39,592 nucleotides of DNA from an uncultured Bacilli bacterium (GTDB lineage: Bacteria > Bacillota_I > Bacilli_A > RF39 > UBA660), in NCBI GenBank assembly GCA_944358545.1, contig CALVRJ010000010.1:1-39592 (forward strand), written 5' to 3'. Below are positions 26,222 to 33,850 of this stretch, piece by piece. Each line of letters starts with the position of its first letter. Position 1 is the first letter of the stretch. The notes under the pieces were generated by a model. It was not told where the DNA came from, made no database searches, and saw nothing but the letters and a program-made list of their open reading frames with translations. Made by a program: the position numbers and the translations under genes.

Positions 26222-27058
26222 ATGAACAAAATCAAAGAATATACTAAATTGATTTTTAAATCACTTATTAATCCTAAAAATAAACTATCACTTATTCCAA
26301 ACTGGCTTAGCTTTACTAGGGCAATTGGAGGAATTGCTATGCCAATCATGGCCTATACAGGAGCTACTCCAATCTCCTTACTATCCCTTCTATCATTTCT
26401 TGCTATTTCCGATTTTTTAGACGGTAAAGCGGCAAGATATATAGCCAAAGAAGAAACCAAAGAAGGAGCCGTCTTAGATGCCATTTCCGACAAAATATTT
26501 TCGCTTAGCTTAATCATAGGAATCATTGCAATCTCGCCAATATTTATTATAAATGGAATACTTGAAGGAGCTATCTCTTTAATAAATGCCAAATCATTTG
26601 AACATGGTGATGAACCCAAAAGCAATCAGATTGGAAAAATTAAAATCTGGCCTCTGTCCGCTGCCCTAATACTAGGTTATTTAAGCCATTCCATGGGCAA
26701 TACTAGTTTTTTAGGAATCAGCCCAGAAATTATAAACTATATAAGTGTTGGCTTAAGTGCCATCACCATTCCTTTAGAAGCAATTAACATTAAACAATAC
26801 TATAATGCCGCTAAAGAAAAACGCTTAAAAAAGGAACCTGAAACATCCAAAGAACAACAAATAAATCCTAAAGTAGTCGATGAAAACACCCTTGAAAAAA
26901 CAAAGGTCAAAACAAAAGAAAAACCAAATAAGCATACTAAAACACCGCATTATAAATTAAAACCATCATCTAATAAACTATTAATAGTTAAAAACGAGGC
27001 ACTAAATCCTCGAAAACAAGAAAAAAACGTAGTCAAAAGAAAGGAACTAAAAAAATGA
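26222..27058 (+). CDS. CDP-alcohol phosphatidyltransferase family protein (PgsA-like) with a basic tail
   Basis: A 278-residue protein. Residues 25-200 form a membrane domain with the CDP-alcohol phosphotransferase signature D-x2-D-G-x2-A-R-x9-G-x3-D-x3-D, complete as Asp64, Asp67, Gly68, Ala71, Arg72, Gly82, Asp86 and Asp90. These enzymes exchange CMP of a CDP-activated lipid for an alcohol; the overall look is nearest to phosphatidylglycerophosphate synthases, but the acceptor cannot be fixed. Residues 205-278 form a lysine-rich, probably disordered cytoplasmic tail that ordinary PgsA proteins lack. The stop TGA overlaps the comEB start (ATGA), proving that TGA is a stop here. Confidence 0.85.
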   Translation: MNKIKEYTKLIFKSLINPKNKLSLIPNWLSFTRAIGGIAMPIMAYTGATPISLLSLLSFLAISDFLDGKAARYIAKEETKEGAVLDAISDKIFSLSLIIGIIAISPIFIINGILEGAISLINAKSFEHGDEPKSNQIGKIKIWPLSAALILGYLSHSMGNTSFLGISPEIINYISVGLSAITIPLEAINIKQYYNAAKEKRLKKEPETSKEQQINPKVVDENTLEKTKVKTKEKPNKHTKTPHYKLKPSSNKLLIVKNEALNPRKQEKNVVKRKELKK

Positions 27059-27582
27059 AAAGAGAAAATTATTTAACTTGGGACGAATATTTTATGGCCA
27101 TTGCCAAATTATCAGCCATGCGCAGTAAAGATCCTTCAACACAAGTTGGTGCCTGTATCGTCAGTGATGATAACCGTATTTTATCAATTGGTTATAATGG
27201 AGCTCCAAACGGCTTTAATGATGACGAATTTCCATGGGAACGCGAAGGAGAAAATCTTAATACTAAATATCCATACGTTTGTCATGCCGAAATGAATGCT
27301 ATTCTAAATTACCGCGGATATCGAAAAGAATTTGAAAATGTTAGAATTTATGTCGATTTATTTCCGTGCAACGAATGTGCTAAAATAATCATTCAATCAG
27401 GTATTAAAGAAGTTATCTACCTCTCAGATAAATATAAAGATTCAGAAAATAATATTGCCTCAAGAAAACTATTTGACCGCTGTGGTGTTTCATATAAACA
27501 GTTAAACCTCGAAAAACAAATAAATATTGAAATAACCCCTAAAGTCAAAACAAAAGGACTAGTTAGAAAAAACAATTCCTAA
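27055..27582 (+). CDS. comEB: ComEB-type dCMP deaminase
   Basis: A 175-residue zinc-dependent deaminase that turns dCMP into dUMP for thymidylate synthesis. [12 protein letters not shown] at 25-36 is the start of the family fold. The zinc and proton-shuttle site is HAE (His77, Glu79), and PCNEC supplies Cys105 and Cys108. The nucleotide-contacting GYNGAPNGF lies at 46-54. The last 25 residues are a basic extension. It is the second gene of a two-gene operon, coupled by ATGA with the CDP-alcohol phosphotransferase. Location is cytoplasmic. It was named for its place in the competence operon of B. subtilis, but no competence gene is nearby here. Confidence 0.93.
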   Translation: MKRENYLTWDEYFMAIAKLSAMRSKDPSTQVGACIVSDDNRILSIGYNGAPNGFNDDEFPWEREGENLNTKYPYVCHAEMNAILNYRGYRKEFENVRIYVDLFPCNECAKIIIQSGIKEVIYLSDKYKDSENNIASRKLFDRCGVSYKQLNLEKQINIEITPKVKTKGLVRKNNS

Positions 27583-27593
27583 CTGGTCCTTTT
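27552..27593 (+). terminator. Bidirectional terminator between comEB and trxA
   Basis: A 15-base stem with one G-U pair (27552-27566 with 27579-27593), a 12-base loop, and A/T-rich ends. The left arm lies inside the comEB coding sequence and the right arm contains the stop codon. It sits between two convergent genes and can serve both. Confidence 0.8.
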
Positions 27594-27602
27594 AATTTAT
27601 AG

Positions 27603-27899
27603 TTATTGATTAATCCATTTTATTATCTCATCAGCCGGCATATATCCAATATTTACATTTGCCTCTTTACCATCCTTAAATAAAACTAATGTTGGTACGC
27701 TCATAACTCCAAATCTTCGGCTAAGTTCCAAATTCTCATCGACATCAATTTCCACAACCGTAACCTTTTCTGAAACTTTCTCAAGCTCTGGTGCCAGCAT
27801 CTTACAAGGACCACACCATGTCGCAAAAAAATCGACCAAAACTGTTCCCTTACTTGTTAATTCATCAAAATTTTCTTGATTTCCTTTTATAATTCCCAT
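27603..27899 (-). CDS. trxA: Thioredoxin
   Basis: A 98-residue single-domain thioredoxin with the WCGPC active site (Cys29, Cys32) following VDFFATW, the cis-proline element SVPTLVLFKDG, and the usual C-terminal helix. It reduces protein disulfides in the cytoplasm, normally with thioredoxin reductase and NADPH. It lacks a signal peptide. It is the second gene of a cvpA-trxA operon, only 3 bases after cvpA, with GAGGAGG before the ATG. Confidence 0.95.
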   Translation of the reverse strand: MGIIKGNQENFDELTSKGTVLVDFFATWCGPCKMLAPELEKVSEKVTVVEIDVDENLELSRRFGVMSVPTLVLFKDGKEANVNIGYMPADEIIKWINQ

Positions 27900-27902
27900 A
27901 AC

Positions 27903-28610
27903 TTATTCCTCCTCATATTTATTTAAAACATTATCTATTCCATCGATATTTAATTTACCACTATCTATTAACCCATTTACTGCTTTAGGTGTTACAACTT
28001 TATACTTAAGAAAAATATCGATTGTTTCTAAATTAAACTCATTTGTATTATCACTATCCTCATACTTATCTTTAAGTGATGCAAAATCATCGAATACTGA
28101 AAGTGTTTGTTCAGCAACCATTGATAAAAGAGGTGTCTTTGAAAGAATCGGTTCTCTATAAGTAGAATTACTTATAAATTCCCAAGAAGCAAACGTTGGC
28201 AAAGATAAAATATATAAAGCGAAAAATACTAAAATATAATTTTTAATAGCTCCGACAACAGCTCCCAATATCTTAGACGGAATACCTAAAATAATCGTAA
28301 ACTTCAAAAACTTTTCAAAAATTCCAGTCGTCACTGCGACAATCTTCAAAACAATCATCAATACACTAAAAACTAATATAAACGCCAGAACTTCATATAA
28401 CACTATATTTAAAGACGTAATTCCGCCAAAACTAAAGAACGGCATAAAACTCATCAAAAGTTCACTTAGTGGATTCTTTAAGAAATATGCAATAACAACC
28501 ACCACAATAACTCCAACTGCATTTACAAGTGCTTTAGTAAACCCATCTCTAAATCCAATAAAGGCTCCTAACAAAATAAATACAATTATTAAAATGTCTA
28601 CTATATTCAT
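27903..28610 (-). CDS. CvpA family membrane protein
   Basis: A 235-residue protein. Residues 1-150 carry four hydrophobic helices starting NIVDILIIVFILLGAFIGFRDGF, the opening typical of CvpA proteins (named for colicin V production; in Bacillota next to mutS2 or trxA). The C-terminal 70 residues are polar. The function of CvpA proteins in Gram-positives is not established; envelope homeostasis is suggested. AGGAGG precedes the ATG. A TATAAT box at 28629-28634 may be its promoter (no good minus-35). Confidence 0.85.
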   Translation of the reverse strand: MNIVDILIIVFILLGAFIGFRDGFTKALVNAVGVIVVVVIAYFLKNPLSELLMSFMPFFSFGGITSLNIVLYEVLAFILVFSVLMIVLKIVAVTTGIFEKFLKFTIILGIPSKILGAVVGAIKNYILVFFALYILSLPTFASWEFISNSTYREPILSKTPLLSMVAEQTLSVFDDFASLKDKYEDSDNTNEFNLETIDIFLKYKVVTPKAVNGLIDSGKLNIDGIDNVLNKYEEE

Positions 28611-28664
28611 GCCTCTCCTCCTAAAATAATTATATTACAAATAAAAATAAAAATAAACCCCTTA

Positions 28665-28693
28665 TTGAGAAAGCAAAATATTTATGCTAAAAT
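28665..28693 (+). promoter_or_regulatory. Promoter of the RNase HIII gene
   Basis: TTGAGA (28665-28670), a 17-base spacer, and TAAAAT (28688-28693) preceded by TGC, an extended minus-10. The start of transcription would lie near 28700, leaving a leader of only about 13 bases that contains the AGGTGAT ribosome site. Confidence 0.75.
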
Positions 28694-28712
28694 GATTTAC
28701 AGGTGATTAAAA

Positions 28713-29666
28713 GTGTATAAAGAAAAACAAAAAACAATAACATTAAAAGTAAGTGAAAACACAATGAACAAAATGACTGAATACTTTCAAGATAAAAAAA
28801 GGCCTAAAACCCCGCCATATGCCATATTTCAAGCCGATGAAGCAGATACTGTAGTAACCCTATACAACTCTGGCAAAGTCGTTTTTCAAGGAATAAGTGC
28901 AGATATCGATGCAAACATGTGGAAAGAAATGGAAAAACACTTAAATCCTAATAAAAAAATCGATATGAAAATAGCTGGCGAAAAGAAAAAAGAAACCAAA
29001 AAAATAAATTCTCAAATATATAATGCCACTACTATCGGTTCAGATGAAGTTGGAACCGGTGATTACTTTGGCCCAATCGTCGTCACTGCAGCCTATGTTA
29101 CCAAAGATAACATTAAATTTTTAGAAGCCTTAGGCATTAAAGATTCGAAAAAAATGACCGACGAACACATTCTCAAAACAGTTCCCCAAATTATTAAACA
29201 TATTCCCTATTATACCATGATGCTAACTAATGAAGAATATAATGACAAATATGGAAACATCAATATGAATGCCATGAAAGCCATTCTTCATAATAAAGTC
29301 CTCACTGAAATGGCCAAAAAATATCCTGATTATGAATACATTGTCATTGACCAATTTGCCGAAAAATATATCTATTATAACTACCTAAAAAATATTCCCG
29401 TCGTTCAAAGAGACTTAACATTTATAACCAAAGCCGAAGACCAATGTCTATCTGTTGCCTGTGGAGCTGTAATCAGTAGATATATCTTCCTAAAAGAAAT
29501 GGAAAAACTATCTAAAAAATATAACTTAAATATTCCAAAAGGAGCCGGCGAAAAAGTTGATGAAATTGGAAAACAAATTGTCGCTAAATACGGTCAAGAC
29601 GAACTTAAAAAAATAGCTAAATTAAACTTTAAAAACACCGAAAAAATATTAAATGGTAATAATTAA
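28713..29666 (+). CDS. rnhC: Ribonuclease HIII
   Basis: A 317-residue type 2 RNase H. The N-terminal 95 residues are the TBP-like substrate-binding domain peculiar to RNase HIII. The catalytic domain starts with GSDEVGTGDYFGP (109-121), whose Asp111 and Glu112 bind metal; LGIKDSKKM supplies Asp144, and YIVIDQFAEKY a further acid. GSDEVGTGD, instead of the GxDEAGRG of RNase HII, is diagnostic. It removes RNA from RNA-DNA hybrids such as R-loops and primers. The start is GTG, with AGGTG 8 bases upstream and no better ATG. No clear terminator follows within 100 bases. Confidence 0.95.
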   Translation: MYKEKQKTITLKVSENTMNKMTEYFQDKKRPKTPPYAIFQADEADTVVTLYNSGKVVFQGISADIDANMWKEMEKHLNPNKKIDMKIAGEKKKETKKINSQIYNATTIGSDEVGTGDYFGPIVVTAAYVTKDNIKFLEALGIKDSKKMTDEHILKTVPQIIKHIPYYTMMLTNEEYNDKYGNINMNAMKAILHNKVLTEMAKKYPDYEYIVIDQFAEKYIYYNYLKNIPVVQRDLTFITKAEDQCLSVACGAVISRYIFLKEMEKLSKKYNLNIPKGAGEKVDEIGKQIVAKYGQDELKKIAKLNFKNTEKILNGNN

Positions 29667-29791
29667 AAATATCTCTTTTTAGACCTTATAATAAATAGCG
29701 CTTGTAAAAATATAACCATCAAAATTAACCCATTTTATAAAAATTTTTACTCATCTAAAATGATAACATAATTAAATTAGAAGGTGACTAA
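29667..29791. other. Gap between the RNase HIII gene and the frameshifted HExxH gene
   Basis: A+T-rich sequence. I see no strong terminator and no convincing promoter. Confidence 0.4.
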
Positions 29792-30723
29792 ATGAATAAA
29801 CAAGATATAAATAATATTCAAAAAAACAAATTTGATACACGCGTTGTAGAAAACATTCTAGAAGAAATAATAGAAAAAGACTTTCCAAAAAAAATAAAAT
29901 AAATATTAACTTAAATCAAAACTACAAAGAATTTGATGATTACGATGAAAATTCACCATTAAACACTCTTGCCTATACTCAGCACGCAAATAACTATACA
30001 TCTCAAATTGTTTTTGATATAAAAACATTTATTCATTTTTTTGGAAATAACGATAATGAAATAGATAAAACATTTTTAAGATTAGCTGCACGTTATAACT
30101 TTGACTATAACGTCTATATAAAAATTTTTGACCTTTTATACCACGAATTAGAACACGCTCACCAAAATTATTATTATCAAAAAAATTATTGGGAAATGAT
30201 AAATTATGAAAGAAATAATAAAACACCTAAATCATCACAAAAAAAGCAAAAACTAGCAAAATGGTCTATAATTACCCTCTCATCCTTTAGCACCGATGAA
30301 AATGAAATATATATGCCAAACCATGACATCTATCCAATTGAACACAAAGCAAACGTTCAAGGAAAATATAAAGTATTAAAACTATTTGAAAAAAACATCC
30401 CAAGTGAAATTAAAAATATTAATAAAACTTATATTCTTTTAAAAGAGTTGTTATGCGGATATGAAATAGAAAAAGGCAAATTAATCTCACCATATGAAAA
30501 ATATCTTAAAATCCAAAAGCCATATAGTGAAGAATATGCGTCTCTCTGCGAATACACAAAAGAAATGACAGAAAAATATTATAAATTCCTAGATTCATAC
30601 GACAAGCTATCTTATGGCTTTCCAGTTGATAAAGACTTAATTTTATATTTAGAAACATTAAAATCAAACGGAAAAACATTTAAAGACACAAAAAGTATAA
30701 AAAAATATATCAAAAAACTATAA
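29792..30723 (+). pseudogene. Frameshifted HExxH (putative metallopeptidase) gene
   Basis: An ATG at 29792 with GAAGGTGA upstream opens a frame that stops after 36 codons at 29900-29902. The next frame, open from about 29896 to the stop at 30721-30723, has no start of its own near its beginning. The break falls at a run of eight A (29887-29894). Adding one A would join the frames through PKKNKININLN into one protein of about 311 residues. The second part contains DLLYHELEHAHQNYYY at about position 110 of the joined protein, a full HExxH zinc motif. The rest is charged, with many Lys and Tyr, and has no signal peptide. I do not recognise the family. It could be a recent pseudogene, a sequencing error in a homopolymer, or a gene expressed by slippage. 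An ATG at 30196 lies after the HExxH motif and is unlikely to be a functional start. Confidence 0.6.
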
Positions 30724-30750
30724 AACTGCTTTAATTAAAGCAGTTTTTTT
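30722..30750 (+). terminator. Terminator after the HExxH gene
   Basis: A perfect 11-base stem (30722-30732 with 30737-30747), an AATT loop and a run of seven T in total at the right side. It starts inside the stop codon. Confidence 0.87.
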
Positions 30751-30755
30751 CAAAA

Positions 30756-30924
30756 TAAAAAGTCTAGAAGGACATCTTAACGAATTAAAACCTGATCTCC
30801 CAGGTGGGCATCACATCACCAGCTTTAGGATCCTTTAATAAATTAAAGTATTCTACACCACCGATGAATTAGATTCCCAATCGTTATACTTAGAAGGTTT
30901 TTCATAATAACATCTCTTCTAGAC
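30756..30924 (-). ncRNA. Promoter-driven structured RNA, 6S-RNA-like candidate
   Basis: On the minus strand a 169-base transcript is predicted. A 9-base closing stem joins its ends (GTCTAGAAG at 30924-30916 with CTTCTAGAC at 30770-30762). Five T follow the closing stem. Inner hairpins are CTTTAA/TTAAAG with a four-base loop (apical position) and ACCTG/CAGGT with a six-base loop on the 3' side. A TATAAT box lies seven bases before the first base. No reading frame fits. Size, closed ends, an apical stem and a G-CCCACC-rich 3' side resemble 6S RNA, which binds the housekeeping RNA polymerase, but I cannot align it to the family from memory. Other structured RNAs are possible. Confidence 0.55.
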
Positions 30925-30930
30925 AATTAC

Positions 30931-30939
30931 ATTATAACA
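30931..30939 (-). promoter_or_regulatory. Extended minus-10 promoter of the structured RNA
   Basis: TGTTATAAT on the minus strand (30939-30931). Its spacing puts the start of transcription at about 30924, exactly where the closing stem of the RNA begins. The minus-35 is weak. Confidence 0.6.
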
Positions 30940-30980
30940 TATAACTGTTTAAAAATCTATCACTTTTTCAAAATTAGACA

Positions 30981-31790
30981 TTACATCTCATAATCATCCA
31001 AAAAATTATATTTATTGCCGTCTTTATTATAACTAATAACTGTATTTAAATTAACATTACTAAGTGATGCAAACAAACTTTTTTCAACATCTGGATTATA
31101 CTTCTTTAAATCGCCAATCATCTTCTTCATCAAAATTCTTTTACCGGAAGACTTTCTCGTTACCGAACAAGCACAACCTATAAAAGACAACCCATTATAT
31201 TTAGCCCATTCGATAATATTATCTTCTCTAACTAAATAAAGAGGTCTTATAAGTTCCATTCCCGCATAATGATCACTATGAAGTTTTGGTCTCATTCCAC
31301 CAAAACAACCATTATACGTCTGATTAAGTAAAATAGTCGCTAAAACATCATCGTAATGATGTCCTAAAGCAATTTTATTACATCCTAAATTCTTGGCAAA
31401 ATTATAAAGATGTCCCCTTCTCATTCTCGCACATAAAAAACAAGGACTTTTAGCTTTTGTCATATCGGCTATCTTAAAAATTGGAACATTAAAAATATGA
31501 GCATTTATGTTTAAAATATGTAAATTTTCTTTAATTTTATCTAAAACAGATTTAGTATAACCCGGATCCATAACTATATACTCAATATCAAACTTAACAT
31601 TACCATGTTTTTGCAGCTCTTCCATACACTTGGCCAGTAAAGCTGAATCCTTACCTCCACTTATACAAACCGCAATTTTATCACCTTCGGAAATAAGTTT
31701 ATAATCTTTAACCGCTTTCATAAATTTACTCCAAATACATGGCCTAAATTTCTTTATTATCGACCTTTCAATTTCCTTATACTTCTCCAT
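30981..31790 (-). CDS. TtcA-like tRNA thiolation PP-loop ATPase
   Basis: A 269-residue N-type PP-loop enzyme. The ATP-binding loop is CISGGKDSALLAKC. CFLCARMRRGHLY supplies the first Cys pair and is the TtcA hallmark; GHHYDDVLATILLNQ follows. A third Cys region reads GCACSV. TtcA makes 2-thiocytidine at position 32 of tRNA using an iron-sulfur cluster held by such cysteines. The later Cys pair is C-x-C rather than C-x2-C, so it may belong to a sister subfamily. The start was moved to ATG 31790: GGAGG lies 5 bases upstream, and a TTG at 31802 overlaps that site. It follows the AAA+ triplet but is separated from it by a terminator-like hairpin. Confidence 0.85.
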   Translation of the reverse strand: MEKYKEIERSIIKKFRPCIWSKFMKAVKDYKLISEGDKIAVCISGGKDSALLAKCMEELQKHGNVKFDIEYIVMDPGYTKSVLDKIKENLHILNINAHIFNVPIFKIADMTKAKSPCFLCARMRRGHLYNFAKNLGCNKIALGHHYDDVLATILLNQTYNGCFGGMRPKLHSDHYAGMELIRPLYLVREDNIIEWAKYNGLSFIGCACSVTRKSSGKRILMKKMIGDLKKYNPDVEKSLFASLSNVNLNTVISYNKDGNKYNFLDDYEM

Positions 31791-31800
31791 TATAACCTCC

Positions 31801-31825
31801 AAAAAAAGCCTTATCTAGGCTTTTT
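31801..31825 (-). terminator. Terminator-like hairpin between the AAA+ triplet and the TtcA-like gene
   Basis: Minus strand: AAAAAGCCT (31825-31817), a five-base loop, AGGCTTTTT (31811-31803), then more T to 31801. The AAA+ stop codon is inside the stem, and the ribosome site of the next gene follows directly. No promoter fits in between. Confidence 0.75.
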
Positions 31826-32701
31826 AACATGCTTTTTACCATCTATATATAAATTATTTAAAATAGTCGAAACAGCATTAAGTTTAAGTGGACTATTCAT
31901 TACTGAAGACACCACATAATCGACAACCTTTTTATTTGTAAACCCGCCAAATTCATCGATATCTAATTGTGAAAGAAATTCTTGATATTCTGACATTGGC
32001 GAATCTTCTAAAATTTTTCTAATTGCTTCTTTATCTAAATCTGGCATTATAATATGTTCTGCAAACATGTTCCACATATCCCTACTATTAAACACTGAAT
32101 ATATCATTTTATTATATTGCTTTAATGTCTCATTATTTACAAAAGCTGCACGTTTTTTCTTCGAAAATATTTTATCCAAACTTAATTTCACATTAAAATT
32201 AAAACTGCTTTTTTTCAAGTAATTACCTATATCAAACTCCCCAACATAAATAATATTATCGAGAAAAACATTATCGTCAGAAACTTCCATCGTTCTATTT
32301 TTCATATAATTTCCAAGTAACTTTTGCGTATTATTTAAAAACACCTCATCTAAATTATCAATTAAAACAACACCTGTTAAAAGTTCATCACGGTTTTCTA
32401 ATCTTAATTCATTTATAATCTCATAAAAAGATTCATCAAAACCTAAATCAATTCCATATTGAAGTGAAGCATCAAGTTCGTGAAAAGGCAAATTAAAAGC
32501 CTTGGCACATTCCCTTATCATCGTCGTTTTCCCTATTCCAAAATTACCTGCAAATAAAATATTCTTATGAACTCCGGCATAATTTCCTTTATCTGAAATA
32601 TTTTTATTATGCATCATTACCTTAATAAGCTTATATAAAGTCTCACCATCTTGTGGACATTTTTTATAAATAGTATTATAAATATCTTTAATATTTTCCA
32701 T
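31811..32701 (-). CDS. Divergent AAA+ ATPase, third gene of a paralogous triplet
   Basis: The 296-residue protein shares its plan with the two genes upstream. CPQD occurs at 15-18, and a helical start precedes Walker A (GNFGIGKTT, 52-60). The Walker B region reads VVLIDNLDEV (111-120), where an Asn stands where Glu is expected directly after Asp. Sensor 1 is YVGEFDIG, lacking the Asn found in the paralogues (EVNR, EINR). The C-terminal lid (IRKILEDSPMSEYQEFLSQL) resembles that of ClpX (ILTEPKNALVKQY pattern), but the sensor-2 Arg motif is not visible. It is the shortest and most degenerate of the three. It overlaps the middle paralogue by 14 bases, with AGAGGG before its ATG. It probably acts as a partner subunit; the function is unknown. 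Confidence 0.75.
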   Translation of the reverse strand: MENIKDIYNTIYKKCPQDGETLYKLIKVMMHNKNISDKGNYAGVHKNILFAGNFGIGKTTMIRECAKAFNLPFHELDASLQYGIDLGFDESFYEIINELRLENRDELLTGVVLIDNLDEVFLNNTQKLLGNYMKNRTMEVSDDNVFLDNIIYVGEFDIGNYLKKSSFNFNVKLSLDKIFSKKKRAAFVNNETLKQYNKMIYSVFNSRDMWNMFAEHIIMPDLDKEAIRKILEDSPMSEYQEFLSQLDIDEFGGFTNKKVVDYVVSSVMNSPLKLNAVSTILNNLYIDGKKHVKKPR

Positions 32702-33830
32702 TAGAATCCCTCTTTACTAAAGTTTTACCATATAAATCTATCATATCATCGTTATTAAGTTCTTCAGCTATTTTATAAAAAACATCCGGAACTGAATAAA
32801 GTTTATTTGGATTATCTAGAATCATCTCTCCAGCCTGAATTATTACCTCTTTATTAACAAATTCCAAAAAATCTTCAGCACCCAATTTAGAAGCTAAATT
32901 TTTATATTCTGAAATATTCGACTCAACTAAAATCGTTATTATACTATCTAAACTAAGCGGTAGAAAAGAAATATGATTTCCAAACAAATGCCACATTGAC
33001 GGAGTATCGGTAATATAATCAACTTTTGAATTAAAAGCATTTTGTCTCTCTTTCTCTACAAGCTGTTCTTTTAAAACTTGTAAATTAATATTTTCAGTTC
33101 TCAAACATTCCAAATCCTCTGAAACATTATCCTTACTACTCATAAACTTCTTTATTTTTTCATCTATTTCAATCTGCTTTTTATCAAGTTCATCATCATT
33201 CACGTATATAATCTCATCACCATCAGAACCACTAACCTCTGAAAAAGATACATATTTAATATTCGGAATACTTACATATTCAGAAGCCATATCTCTATTT
33301 ATTTCACCAACAAAAGTTACATTAGAAATATCTAAAATAATATATGAGTCACTGTTTTCATCATAAAGTGAAAAACATTTCATTGAAATAATATTGTCAA
33401 GCATATTAAAGCAATCAAACTCTAAAACTTTTTCAAGCTCATCGATTAATACTATCCCCGTTAACTTTGTATTGTGACCATTCTCATTATACATATTTGC
33501 AAAAATATCATTAAAATTTTGAAGTAAAATATCCGAACTTACAATATTACCAATTTTTGGAAATAAAAATTTATAAAAAGGTATCTTGAAAGCTTTCGCA
33601 ACCTCCTCAACCATTGTCGTCTTCCCAATTCCAAAATCACCATCTAACAAAATATTTTCGTGTTTAGCCTTGTAATCATTTTCACTATACTTATCTTTAT
33701 TTTCTTTTTTATTATAAATATTTTGATTAGTATGTACTTGCATAATTAACCTAATTAATGCACTTTTATCTTGCGGACAGTTTCTATACACTTTTGTAAA
33801 AACATCTTTTACCTTTAATTCATCGCCCAT
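32688..33830 (-). CDS. AAA+ ATPase, second gene of a paralogous triplet, with helical insertion
   Basis: 380 residues. NCPQDKSALIRL at 18-29 is followed by Walker A (GDFGIGKTT, 64-72) and a complete Walker B (GIVLIDELEKVL, with Asp-Glu at 130-131). Sensor 1 is FVGEINR. Between sensor 1 and the lid lies a charged, helical insertion of about 60 residues (about 205-265), possibly a coiled coil, much longer than in the paralogues. The small domain starts at MWHLFGNHISF and runs through ITILVESNISEYKNLASKL, again ClpX-like. There is no zinc-binding N-domain, no pore-loop GYVG that I can find and no sensor-2 GAR motif. GGGGGAT precedes the ATG, 20 bases after the first paralogue. It has the best active site of the three. 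Confidence 0.78.
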   Translation of the reverse strand: MGDELKVKDVFTKVYRNCPQDKSALIRLIMQVHTNQNIYNKKENKDKYSENDYKAKHENILLDGDFGIGKTTMVEEVAKAFKIPFYKFLFPKIGNIVSSDILLQNFNDIFANMYNENGHNTKLTGIVLIDELEKVLEFDCFNMLDNIISMKCFSLYDENSDSYIILDISNVTFVGEINRDMASEYVSIPNIKYVSFSEVSGSDGDEIIYVNDDELDKKQIEIDEKIKKFMSSKDNVSEDLECLRTENINLQVLKEQLVEKERQNAFNSKVDYITDTPSMWHLFGNHISFLPLSLDSIITILVESNISEYKNLASKLGAEDFLEFVNKEVIIQAGEMILDNPNKLYSVPDVFYKIAEELNNDDMIDLYGKTLVKRDSNGKY

Positions 33831-33850
33831 ATAATCCCCCGTTTAACATA

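Noticed and set aside
26353..26625. 90-codon minus-strand frame opposite the CDP-alcohol phosphotransferase gene
   Set aside because: Antisense shadow; the plus strand here carries the complete catalytic motif.
27055..27058. Use of genetic code 4 (TGA as Trp), suspected from the low GC content
   Set aside because: TGA is the stop of the CDP-alcohol phosphotransferase gene (ATGA overlap with comEB) and of the acyltransferase gene at 14851; Trp codons in the genes are TGG.
30196..30723. Independent 175-residue gene starting at ATG 30196
   Set aside because: The same frame is open and coding-like for 300 bases upstream and includes the HExxH motif, and there is no ribosome site at 30196; it is the tail of the frameshifted gene.
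31791..31802. TTG start at 31802 for the TtcA-like gene
   Set aside because: The TTG forms part of the GGAGG ribosome site for the ATG at 31790.
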